DNA from: Acidobacteriaceae bacterium
GTDB taxonomy: Bacteria; Acidobacteriota; Terriglobia; Terriglobales; Acidobacteriaceae
Assembly: GCA_030038435.1 (NCBI GenBank)
Contig: JASHOY010000143.1
Span: 1-42,525, forward strand
Length of the DNA stretch: 42,525 nt
Direction of reading: 5' to 3'
A program made the position numbers and the translations under genes. Numbering within the stretch: position 1 is the first letter of the stretch; the number at the start of each line of letters is the position of its first letter. Below, piece after piece: positions 1 through 6,784 of this stretch. Below the pieces are notes generated by a model. The model was given only the letters and a program-made list of their open reading frames with translations, made no database searches and was not told the DNA's origin.

Positions 1-549
1 CGCAATGCGCACCTCGCCAGAGACGCCATCAGGAACCGCAACCTCAAGCCGGGCAAAGGCGGTCTTTTCCACCAGGTCAGTGGTGAGAATGGCATTGGCC
101 ACCTGGCTGAAGTGCTCTGCACCGTCGCCGATGGATGCTGCCAGAGCGGGCAAAGCGGCGATGAGCTTTTCCGCGGGTAAAGCCACGCCGATGACTCCGG
201 TCGAGGACGGGAACACTTCTTCGCTCCGACACGAAAACTCGCGTGCCGCCGCGGCACAGGTAGCGCGCGCCGCGTCAAGGCCGGGTTGGCCAGCGGCGCA
301 GTTGGCGTTGCCTGCATTGATTGCCGCTACGCGTATTTTTCCGCCGGTGGCGCGCAGGTGCTCTTTGTCGACAATCACAGGCGCAGCCGCAACTTTGTTC
401 GAGGTAAATACCGCGGCTGCGCTGGCCGGTGCGTCGGCGACGATCAGAGCAAAATCGGTGCGGCCGCTGGCTTTGAGGCCGGCCTTCGCGGCCCCAAATC
501 GAAAGCCGCGGGGAATAAGAATAGGAGTGGAATCGCGCTTGACGTTCAC
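1..549 (-). CDS. argJ: ArgJ, bifunctional ornithine acetyltransferase / N-acetylglutamate synthase (5' part only)
   Basis: ArgJ moves the acetyl group from N-acetylornithine to glutamate in cyclic arginine biosynthesis, and in some species also makes N-acetylglutamate from acetyl-CoA. About 183 N-terminal residues are visible before the window edge. They carry the family pattern: GFRFGAAKAGLK near residue 15, an AVFTSNKVAAAPVIV stretch, AINAGNANCA, and STGVIGVALP near the end. The autocleavage Thr (ATMLAF-type motif) would lie outside the window, so the activity class cannot be confirmed. The start is read as GTG at 549, because the only alternative before an upstream in-frame stop is ATT. 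An ATG at 553 opens a different frame with no ArgJ similarity. The gene is divergent from the ABC ATPase, with about 30 bp between the starts. Confidence 0.88.
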   Translation of the reverse strand, partial: MNVKRDSTPILIPRGFRFGAAKAGLKASGRTDFALIVADAPASAAAVFTSNKVAAAPVIVDKEHLRATGGKIRVAAINAGNANCAAGQPGLDAARATCAAAAREFSCRSEEVFPSSTGVIGVALPAEKLIAALPALAASIGDGAEHFSQVANAILTTDLVEKTAFARLEVAVPDGVSGEVRIA

Positions 550-580
550 CCATTTAATCTAGCAGGTGACTGGATGCGTA

Positions 581-1414
581 ATGAGCGAAAAGCGGACAGG
601 CAATCTACTCGGCGATGCGGCTGAACCAGAAGGCTGTGCCACCGAATTTCTTGAAATGCGCGAGGTGAATGTTGCACGTGGTGAGCGCGTGGTGCTGCAC
701 GACGTGAACCTCAGCATCGCAGCCGGCGAGCACGTGGCCATCATGGGTCCAAACGGGTGCGGGAAATCGACGCTGATCCTCACCATGACTTGCCAGATCT
801 ATCCCATCGTGCGATCGGGGATGCGCGTCTGCATCTTCGGGCGTGAACGGTGGGATCTGACGGAATTGCGCCGGCATTTTGGAGTGGTGGGAACGGACCT
901 TCCCGGCGAGCGGACAGCGGTGACGACGGGCCTGGATGCAGTGATCGCGGGATTCTTTTCGGCGTCGACGCTGTGGCCGAATCTGCATGTCACGGATGCG
1001 ATGCGCGAGCGCGCCGCCGAAGCACTGCAGCGCATGGAGGCTTCGCATCTTGCCGGGCAGCTGGTGGGCGCCATGTCGGCAGGCGAGAAGCGGCGCATCC
1101 TGATTGCGCGTGCGCTGGTGCATCGGCCGCGGCAGCTGCTCCTCGATGAACCCTCGAATGCCCTCGACCTGGCCGCGCAGCGCGAGTTACGCGAGACCTT
1201 GCGGCGGCTGGCGCGCGAAGGCACCGGGCTGGTATTGGTAACCCATCACCTTGGCGACATTTTGCCGGAAATCGAGCGCGTGATTCTGATGCGCGGCGGC
1301 CGGATCGTTGGCGACGGATCGCGGCAGGAAATGCTGACAGAAACGCGGCTGAGCGAGTTATTCCGCACGCCGGTGCGAATCGGGCGAGATGAGGAGTGGC
1401 TGCATAGCTGGTAA
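581..1414 (+). CDS. ABC transporter ATP-binding protein (YlmA/ModF-like)
   Basis: A complete single nucleotide-binding domain of 277 aa. From the ATG at 581, Walker A is GPNGCGKST near residue 55, the signature is MSAGEKRRILIARAL near residue 165, Walker B is QLLLDEPSNALD near residue 190, and the H-loop is THH near residue 222. No permease or binding protein lies next to it. The layout resembles stand-alone ATPases annotated YlmA or related to ModF, whose substrate is poorly known. The open frame begins at GTG 566, but ATG 581 is preferred because AGGTGA at 564-569 could serve it as a ribosome site. The role is inferred only to the level of an ATP-driven ABC component. Confidence 0.85.
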   Translation: MSEKRTGNLLGDAAEPEGCATEFLEMREVNVARGERVVLHDVNLSIAAGEHVAIMGPNGCGKSTLILTMTCQIYPIVRSGMRVCIFGRERWDLTELRRHFGVVGTDLPGERTAVTTGLDAVIAGFFSASTLWPNLHVTDAMRERAAEALQRMEASHLAGQLVGAMSAGEKRRILIARALVHRPRQLLLDEPSNALDLAAQRELRETLRRLAREGTGLVLVTHHLGDILPEIERVILMRGGRIVGDGSRQEMLTETRLSELFRTPVRIGRDEEWLHSW

Positions 1415-1421
1415 ATCAAGC

Positions 1422-1449
1422 GGCCAGTGATCATGGATCAGTGGCCAAT
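1422..1449. repeat. Heptanucleotide-phased tract between two 3' ends
   Basis: Four consecutive 7-bp units begin with G at 1422, 1429, 1436 and 1443: GGCCAGT, GATCATG, GATCAGT and GGCCAAT. The first and fourth, and the second and third, are near copies. The tract fills the space between the ABC ATPase stop (1414) and the end of the convergent DUF1801 gene (1458). Similar tracts occur elsewhere in this window. Confidence 0.5.
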
Positions 1450-1457
1450 GAAGAAAG

Positions 1458-1811
1458 TCAGATTTTGCCCGCGTTTTCTCGAACCCGGAATTTGACGATT
1501 GGCTTGACCAGGCTCAACGGTATGGGTTGTCCAAGCGGGAATTGAACGGCGCCTTTTGAGATTTTGTAGGGCGCCAAATCGGTTTTGAATACCTCGATCG
1601 CGCGGGCCTTGGGATAAAAGCCGACGTGATTTTTGAAAGCTGCGTACCAGACGAGCATCCCGTTGCATTTGAATGCAGGTATGTTGTAGCTGATGCCTTC
1701 TTCGGCCTGCGGCGCAGCCTGGCGGATCGCCTGCCGGAGGCTTGCAAGCGTATCTCTGGCCGGTTGCGGCAGTGCAGAAATGTATTGGTCGACACTGTGG
1801 ACTTTCTTCAT
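1458..1811 (-). CDS. DUF1801 / YdhG-like protein
   Basis: A complete 117-aa protein of the DUF1801 (YdhG, frataxin-like fold) family. Family features visible are the N-terminal VDQYISALPQPARDTLASLR helix, EEGISYNIPAFKCNG in the middle, the FKNHVGFYP strand, and a C-terminal GAVQFPLGQPIPLSLV segment. Members are small cytosolic proteins, sometimes called iron chaperones by fold; a firm biochemical role is not established. It is convergent with the ABC ATPase and lies upstream, in the same direction, of no obvious partner. No signal peptide or membrane segment is seen. Confidence 0.85.
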   Translation of the reverse strand: MKKVHSVDQYISALPQPARDTLASLRQAIRQAAPQAEEGISYNIPAFKCNGMLVWYAAFKNHVGFYPKARAIEVFKTDLAPYKISKGAVQFPLGQPIPLSLVKPIVKFRVRENAGKI

Positions 1812-1940
1812 CGAATTTCTTCAGGATCGGCCGCGGGCTCAAAACAGAGTTCCTGCAGGCCCGAAGTTGAGATTCGAACCCCAGCGGAAGTGCTAGGCGT
1901 CCGGCGGGTTTCGGGATTGCAGCGTTTCTCTTCGTTGCGG

Positions 1941-2366
1941 CTACTGTGGCGGCCCCATGGGGCGTTCGTGAATGACCATCCAGGCAATGCCGAACTTGTC
2001 GCGGAACTGCGCAAAGCGGCGAGCGAAGAAGGTTTCCCCGAGGGGCATGAAAACTTCGCCGCCGTCGCAGAGCGCTTTGTAGATGCGCTCGGCTTCTTCA
2101 TCTGAGTCGACGGCGAGGCAGAGATAGGCGCTGCGCATGGGTTCCACTTTTCCCGGAGGACCGTCGCTGGCCATCACCAGCGTGCCGCCGAGGTCGAACC
2201 TTGCATGCAGGATTCCGTTGGCGTCAAAGCCTGGCGGCAGGTCGTGCGACTGGGGCATCTCTGCGAAGGTTGTTTTGTAGACGATCTTGGCGCCGAGATG
2301 CTTTTCGTAGTAGGCGAGAGCTTCGGCGCATTTACCGGCGAAATTCAGATAGGTGTTTACGTTCAT
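1941..2366 (-). CDS. VOC family (PhnB-like) protein
   Basis: A complete 141-aa protein of the vicinal oxygen chelate superfamily, PhnB-like branch. It starts MNVNTYLNFAGKCAEALAYYEKHLGA, the usual first beta-alpha unit. It carries GILHARFDLGG in the middle and ends with RFAQFRDKFGIAWMVIHERP, the family's characteristic last strand. Its ATG lies inside the end of the HxlR gene (ATGA overlap at 2363-2366), so the two are translationally coupled and probably co-regulated. The substrate is unknown. VOC proteins beside HxlR regulators often handle reactive electrophiles, but here that is inference only. Confidence 0.88.
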   Translation of the reverse strand: MNVNTYLNFAGKCAEALAYYEKHLGAKIVYKTTFAEMPQSHDLPPGFDANGILHARFDLGGTLVMASDGPPGKVEPMRSAYLCLAVDSDEEAERIYKALCDGGEVFMPLGETFFARRFAQFRDKFGIAWMVIHERPMGPPQ

Positions 2367-2860
2367 CGTTCCTTGTTTCCTTTCGGGGATTTGGCTGGGG
2401 TGGTGAATGGTGGGATCAGAGGACTGGGATCACGCTGTTCCCAGCGCCGGTAGGTTTCAGCAAGAATCGCTTCCCGATTTTGTTCCATCTGTATGACGAA
2501 CCCGGCAGGGGCGCCGGTGGGCTCGTGATGCGCGGCCCAGATGAACAGTTCGAGCATCGCCGGCGCAAGCGCGATGCCCTTGGGCGTGAGGCGATAATTG
2601 ATGCTGCGAGCGTCTCCAGCGGCTCGCTCGGCGACGATGATCCCGGCGTTCTCAAGATGCCGGAGGCGGTCGGCGAGGATGTTGGTGGAGATTTTTTCGC
2701 CGGATTGCAGGAAGTCGCTAAAGGTGCGCAAGCCGCGCACCATCATATCGCGGATGATAAGCAGCGACCAGCGGTCGCCGAAGAGATCGAGAGAGACGCT
2801 GACAGGACAGCCGGAACGTTGCTTCGCACTGGACCTGGCAGCCACGGGAAGACCATACAT
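2363..2860 (-). CDS. HxlR-family winged-helix transcriptional regulator
   Basis: A 165-aa regulator with the complete HxlR winged helix. The conserved Cys is in SGCPVSVSLDLFGDRWSLLI (Cys about residue 18), followed by FSDFLQSGEKISTNILADRLRHLENAGII as the recognition region and wing, then YRLTPKGIAL. HxlR proteins bind palindromic operators as dimers, and several sense electrophiles or oxidants through that Cys. The protein has a C-terminal extension of about 45 residues beyond the core domain. It is the first gene of a two-gene unit with the VOC protein. A perfect 23-bp palindrome lies only 2 bp upstream of its ATG, which suggests tight autoregulation. No Shine-Dalgarno sequence fits between palindrome and ATG. 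Confidence 0.9.
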   Translation of the reverse strand: MYGLPVAARSSAKQRSGCPVSVSLDLFGDRWSLLIIRDMMVRGLRTFSDFLQSGEKISTNILADRLRHLENAGIIVAERAAGDARSINYRLTPKGIALAPAMLELFIWAAHHEPTGAPAGFVIQMEQNREAILAETYRRWEQRDPSPLIPPFTTPAKSPKGNKER

Positions 2861-2862
2861 AA

Positions 2863-2885
2863 TTAACTTGCAGATTGCAAGTTAA
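2863..2885. promoter_or_regulatory. Perfect palindrome, likely HxlR operator
   Basis: TTAACTTGC at 2863-2871 and GCAAGTTAA at 2877-2885 form perfect 9-bp inverted arms around a 5-bp spacer. The palindrome ends 2 bp before the HxlR ATG (2860). Size and symmetry fit a winged-helix dimer site. It probably represses the HxlR-VOC unit and might also affect the divergent VOC gene that starts at 2983. Confidence 0.7.
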
Positions 2886-2982
2886 ACGTGATTTGCTGAT
2901 GACGACGCGCCCGCTCCGGATAAGAACGGCGCAATGACGCGGCCATGCCGGGAGTTCTCCAGCGAAATGTGGAGGAATTGCA

Positions 2983-3453
2983 ATGAGTACATTGGAGCAC
3001 GCGCCCCGAATTACGCCGTTTCTCTGGTTTGATGCCAATGCGGAAGAGGCGGTGGAGTTTTACATCCGCGTCTTCAAGAATTCACGGAAGCTGTCGGAAT
3101 TTCGTAATCCGGGCGAGGCGCCGGGCCCCAAGGGCGGTATCCTCACCATCGCCTTTGAACTGGATGGACAGCGCTTCACGGCGCTGAATGGCGGGCCACA
3201 CTACAAGTTCAATGAGGCGGTTTCATTTGTCGTGCAGTGCGATTCACAGGAGGAAGTGGATTATTACTGGTCGCGGCTGACCGAGGGCGGCAGCGAGATT
3301 GCATGCGGCTGGTTGAAAGACAAGTTCGGACTGTGCTGGCAGATTGTGCCGGCGCGGCTACCGGAATGGATCCGGAATCCAAAGGCGATGCAGACAATGA
3401 TGAGCATGAAAAAGCTGGAAATTGCAGTACTGGAGCGCGCGGCGCGGGAATGA
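2983..3453 (+). CDS. VOC family (PhnB / 3-demethylubiquinone methyltransferase-like) protein
   Basis: A complete 156-aa PhnB-type VOC protein. It has ITPFLWFDANAEEAVEFYIRVF at the start, GGILTIAFELDGQRFTALNGGP as the paired strand, and CGWLKDKFGLCWQIVPARLPEW near the end. The last motif is typical of proteins often misannotated as 3-demethylubiquinone-9 3-methyltransferase; no methyltransferase fold is present. A ribosome site (GGAGG, about 2970) precedes the ATG. It is divergent from the HxlR-VOC unit and only about 27% of the gap separates it from the palindrome, so co-regulation is possible but unproven. It is followed by the DUF1569 gene. Confidence 0.87.
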   Translation: MSTLEHAPRITPFLWFDANAEEAVEFYIRVFKNSRKLSEFRNPGEAPGPKGGILTIAFELDGQRFTALNGGPHYKFNEAVSFVVQCDSQEEVDYYWSRLTEGGSEIACGWLKDKFGLCWQIVPARLPEWIRNPKAMQTMMSMKKLEIAVLERAARE

Positions 3454-3518
3454 AGCGGTGTAGTGCGGTTTGGCTGGTCGGGATGAGATCCGGCTCGTCG
3501 GGATAGAGAGAGCGGTCG

Positions 3519-3974
3519 ATGATAAATCTCTTTGAAACGGCAAGAGTGGAAGAAGTCAAGCGACGGTTGCTGCAACTGCAGCCGGGAAGCCAGCGATTGT
3601 GGGGCACGATGAGCGTAGCCCGGATGCTGGCTCACTGCTCGGTCAGCCTGGAAATGGCCATGGGACGGGTTCGCCCGAGGAGAATGCCGATCGGGCGTGT
3701 TCTCGGTTGGGTGATTAAGCCAATGGTTCTTGGCGACGAGGAACCAATGCGGCGCAATGCCTCGACCGCAAAAGAGCTCCTGGTTGCGGCAGACGACAAA
3801 GACTTTGAGAAGGAGAAGGCCCGGCTGGGCGAATTGATCGACTGCTTCATGGCGGCGGGCCCGGCGGGATGCACGGCGCATCCGCATTGCTTCTTCGGAC
3901 GACTCGCTCCGGAGGAATGGGCGGCGCTGATGTACAAGCATCTCGATCATCATTTGCGGCAGTTTGGGGTGTGA
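3519..3974 (+). CDS. DUF1569 (DinB-like four-helix) protein
   Basis: A complete 151-aa protein. The segment GTMSVARMLAHCSVSLEMAMG, with a metal-ligand-type His, and the C-terminal HPHCFFGRLAPEEWAALMYKHLDHHLRQFG match the DUF1569 group of DinB-like putative metal-binding four-helix proteins. The His residues in the first and last helices are the probable metal ligands. The function is not established. It follows the VOC gene by 65 bp in the same direction and may share its transcript. Confidence 0.85.
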   Translation: MINLFETARVEEVKRRLLQLQPGSQRLWGTMSVARMLAHCSVSLEMAMGRVRPRRMPIGRVLGWVIKPMVLGDEEPMRRNASTAKELLVAADDKDFEKEKARLGELIDCFMAAGPAGCTAHPHCFFGRLAPEEWAALMYKHLDHHLRQFGV

Positions 3975-4089
3975 GCGCCGCACAGCATGCGGAATTGTTG
4001 TACGACGACCGCTGCTCCGCGGGCCAGTCGCATCGCAATTGTGCTACCATGCGGGCAAATAGCCGTTCCCCGGCTCGGGTGGAGGTCTA

Positions 4090-4980
4090 ATGTCTCTGGT
4101 TTCCCGACGCAATTTTGTGAAAGGCGGATTAGCCGCAGGCGCTTTGGCGAACGTGGGAGCATTTTCGCTCGAGGCGCAAGGCGCCAAGGCGACTGACTGG
4201 GTGACGCTGGGAAAGTCGGGTGTAAAGGTAACACGACTGGCCTTCGGCACCGGCACTTTCAACGGAAGAGTGCAGCGTGATCTCGGCCAGGAGGGCTTCA
4301 ACCGGCTTGTGCGCCATGCCTATGACCGCGGCCTCCGCTTTTTTGAGACTGCCGAGTCTTATCCAGATATGCATCGCATGTTGGGAGTCGCGTTGCAGGG
4401 AATTCCGCGCGAGAATTACCGGCTGATGACGAAGATGACCACCGACGAAGGGCCGGGCGTCGACCCGGTGGCGCGGATTGCGGCGCTGCTCAAGCAGGCC
4501 AATACGGACTACTTCGACATCGTGCTCCTGCATGTGCAGGAAGGCCCGTCCTGGCCCACCGACAGCCGTCCCTGGCAGGAGGGCATTCTGGAGGCGGAGA
4601 GGAAGCAGATGGCGATTGCTCACGGAGCTTCGGTGCACGGACTGCCTGCGCTGCGCCAGGTTCCCAAGGATGAATGGCTGCAGATCGGCATGATTCGCAT
4701 GAATCACACCGGGGTGCGCATGGACGGGGCCGACGCGCGCGAACATGTGCTGGGCGATGTGGCCGAAGTGGTAGAACACGTGAAGCAGACGCGCCAGGAG
4801 AATAAAGGTGTCATCAGCATGAAGCTGGTGGGGGAAGGCACATTCACCAGTCACGAAGACCGGCAGAAATCAATGCGCTTCGCATTTCATCATGCAGGCG
4901 TGCAGTGCGTCACCGTCGGGTACAAGAGTCCGGCGGAAGTGGATGAAGCCATTGACAATGTGAACCTGGCGCTGGCATAG
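4090..4980 (+). CDS. Tat-exported aldo/keto reductase, copy 1
   Basis: A 296-aa protein starting with a twin-arginine signal (SRRNFVKGG, then an alanine-rich hydrophobic stretch), so it is expected to fold with its cofactor before export. The body is an aldo/keto reductase barrel: LGKSGVKVTRLAFGTGTF as the first strand, FFETAESY where the family usually has a D..Y pair, LMTKM with the catalytic Lys, and VLLHVQEG with the active-site His. The conserved Asp of the tetrad is Glu here (FET instead of FDT). A clear GGAGG site precedes the ATG. It is followed 76 bp later by a paralogue, indicating tandem duplication. The substrate is unknown. Confidence 0.88.
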   Translation: MSLVSRRNFVKGGLAAGALANVGAFSLEAQGAKATDWVTLGKSGVKVTRLAFGTGTFNGRVQRDLGQEGFNRLVRHAYDRGLRFFETAESYPDMHRMLGVALQGIPRENYRLMTKMTTDEGPGVDPVARIAALLKQANTDYFDIVLLHVQEGPSWPTDSRPWQEGILEAERKQMAIAHGASVHGLPALRQVPKDEWLQIGMIRMNHTGVRMDGADAREHVLGDVAEVVEHVKQTRQENKGVISMKLVGEGTFTSHEDRQKSMRFAFHHAGVQCVTVGYKSPAEVDEAIDNVNLALA

Positions 4981-5056
4981 CACGGCCGCAGGACGCGGGC
5001 TTCCGCTTGGGAATCTTGGAACTTGCGCTCGATCAAACACCAATCAAGGAGGATGT

Positions 5057-5938
5057 ATGTCTGATTTTTCGCGCCGCGACCTTATCAAGGCCGGCGTCGT
5101 CGCGGGCGCTCTTGCGACGGCCGGAAGTCGTCCGCTGCAGGCCGCAACAGATGCGGCAACTGAATGGGTCACATTGGGCAAGTCAAACGTGAAGGTGACG
5201 CGGCTGGCGTTTGGAACGGGCACCCACGGTGGCAAGGTGCAACAGGCGTTGAGGCAGGAGGATTTTACGCGCTTGGTGCGCTACGCCTATGACCGCGGCA
5301 TCCGTTTCTTTGAAACGTCGGAATCTTATGGCGAGTCGCAGCAGATGCTGGGAACTGCGCTGAAGGGCTTGCCCAGAGAAAGCTATCGGCTGATGTCGAA
5401 AGTGACCACTTGGGACGCCGGCAATCCCTCCGATCATCTGGATCAGTTGCTCAGCAACTCCGACGCGGAGTATTTCGACGTCATGCTTTTGCATTGGCAG
5501 CACACCGCCTCCTGGCCGGACGACACCAAACGCTGGCAGGATGCGATTATGGAAGCGCAGGAAAAGAAAAAAATCATTGGCCGCGGCGCCTCCGTGCATG
5601 GGCTGCCCGCGCTGCATCAGGTTCCCGGTGACCCATGGCTTCAGATTGGCATGATCCGCTGTAACCAGGTGGGTGTGGACATGGATGCTGAAGACTACGC
5701 CACGCGCGGCTTGGGCAACGTGCCGGAAGTGGTGAGCTACATCAAAAAGACGAAAGATGCAGGTATCGGCGTAATCAGCATGAAGCTGGCCGGTGAGGGC
5801 CGTTTCGATCACACGCAGCGGCAGGCAGCGATGCGCTTCGCTTTCCGGCACGCAGGGGTGGATTGCGTAACCGTCGGTTACAAGAGTAAGGCTGAGGTCG
5901 ATGAAGCCATTGACAACGTGAACTTGGCGTTCGCGTGA
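5057..5938 (+). CDS. Tat-exported aldo/keto reductase, copy 2 (paralogue)
   Basis: A 293-aa paralogue of the preceding gene, colinear over the whole length. It has the Tat signal SRRDLIKAGVVAGALA, then LGKSNVKVTRLAFGTGTHGG, FFETSESYG, LMSKVTT (Lys) and MLLHWQHT (His). The C-terminal segment VGYKSKAEVDEAIDNVNLAFA is nearly identical to the end of copy 1. It shares with copy 1 the Asp-to-Glu change in the catalytic tetrad. A ribosome site (AAGGAGG, about 5046) precedes the ATG. The two copies probably form one transcript and may differ in substrate range. Both are predicted to act outside the cytoplasm, unusual for NAD(P)H-dependent reductases. Confidence 0.88.
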   Translation: MSDFSRRDLIKAGVVAGALATAGSRPLQAATDAATEWVTLGKSNVKVTRLAFGTGTHGGKVQQALRQEDFTRLVRYAYDRGIRFFETSESYGESQQMLGTALKGLPRESYRLMSKVTTWDAGNPSDHLDQLLSNSDAEYFDVMLLHWQHTASWPDDTKRWQDAIMEAQEKKKIIGRGASVHGLPALHQVPGDPWLQIGMIRCNQVGVDMDAEDYATRGLGNVPEVVSYIKKTKDAGIGVISMKLAGEGRFDHTQRQAAMRFAFRHAGVDCVTVGYKSKAEVDEAIDNVNLAFA

Positions 5939-5941
5939 GTC

Positions 5942-5969
5942 GGTCATTGATGATTCCAGATTGGCCACC
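5942..5969. repeat. Heptanucleotide-phased tract after the second reductase
   Basis: Units GGTCATT (5942), GATGATT (5949), CCAGATT (5956) and GGCCACC (5963) follow the stop codon at 5938 by 3 bp. Three of the four end in ATT. The vocabulary (GGCCA, GAT) is shared with the tract at 1422-1449. Confidence 0.45.
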
Positions 5970-6062
5970 ATTCGCCTGGTGGGTTGCCGTTCCCATTTTG
6001 GGCCAGCGGCGCATTCTGAAGCGCAGGTAGCGAGAAAGTTTCCCTGAGCAAAAAAAGAAGTG

Positions 6063-6090
6063 TTGCTATTCGCTTTTTATTCGCTATAAT
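6063..6090 (+). promoter_or_regulatory. lexA promoter with an 11-bp-phased direct repeat (candidate SOS box)
   Basis: TTGCTA at 6063-6068 and TATAAT at 6085-6090, 16 bp apart, form a good sigma-70-type promoter. The 8-bp word TATTCGCT occurs at 6067-6074 and again at 6078-6085, exactly 11 bp apart, between and overlapping the two hexamers. The core reads ATTC-N7-ATTC, the same geometry as the GTTC-N7-GTTC SOS box of Alphaproteobacteria. The -10 element ends 6 bp before the ATG, so transcription should start at or next to the start codon. Confidence 0.65.
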
Positions 6091-6096
6091 GCGCGC

Positions 6097-6702
6097 ATGG
6101 CTGTCACGCGCAGGCAAAAAGAGGTTCTCGACTTCCTGGAGTCGTTTGTCGGGCGGAACGGGTATTCGCCGTCATTCGAAGAGATTGCACGCGGGATGGG
6201 GCTGAAGAGCCTGGCCACCGTGCACAAGCACATCACCAACCTCGAAAAAAAGGGCATGCTCGACCGCGTACACAACCGCAGCCGGTCGATTGACGTGGTG
6301 CCGCCGGGAGTGCGAACGCGATCGAGCCTGCGCTTGCCGTTGGCTGGGCGCATCGCCGCAGGTTTGCCCGTGGAAAGCCCGGAAACGCCTGAGAGTATCT
6401 CGCTGCACGACGTAGTTGGAAATCGCGACGTATTTGCCCTGGAAGTGCGCGGCGACTCGATGCGCGATGAGCACATCATCAACGGCGATTATGTGCTGGT
6501 GGAGCGTACGCGCACCGCGCGCCAGGGCGAGATCGTGGTTGCCCTGGTGCGGGGATCCGAAACTACCCTGAAGCGCTTTTTCCCCGAGGGCAGCATGGTG
6601 CGCCTGCAGCCCTCCAATGTGGAAATGGACCCGATTTACGTGCCCGCGGCGCAGGTGGCCATTCAGGGGCGCGTGCTCGGCGTGCTGCGAAAGTACCGGT
6701 GA
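6097..6702 (+). CDS. lexA: LexA repressor, self-cleaving SOS regulator
   Basis: A complete 201-aa LexA. The N-terminal winged helix starts TRRQKEVLDFLESFV and continues with NGYSPSFEEIARGMGLKSLATVHKHI. The Ala-Gly cleavage region is LPLAGRIAAGLP near residues 82-92. The peptidase part has the nucleophile in VRGDSM (Ser about residue 119) and the general-base Lys in ETTLKRFF. RecA filaments stimulate self-cleavage and release SOS genes. The start is firm because TRRQKEVLDF is the usual beginning of the family. No Shine-Dalgarno site precedes it, in line with the predicted leaderless transcript. It is convergent with the DUF2264 gene. Confidence 0.96.
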   Translation: MAVTRRQKEVLDFLESFVGRNGYSPSFEEIARGMGLKSLATVHKHITNLEKKGMLDRVHNRSRSIDVVPPGVRTRSSLRLPLAGRIAAGLPVESPETPESISLHDVVGNRDVFALEVRGDSMRDEHIINGDYVLVERTRTARQGEIVVALVRGSETTLKRFFPEGSMVRLQPSNVEMDPIYVPAAQVAIQGRVLGVLRKYR

Positions 6703-6784
6703 TTGCTGGTTCCGGGGGCCAAACTCGAGACCCAGTGTGTCCCATTACCAAAGAAGAACGCGCCAGGCGAACGCACGCGGAGAG

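Noticed and set aside
5..562. 185-codon plus-strand frame at the window start
   Set aside because: Antisense to argJ, whose minus-strand frame has clear family motifs.
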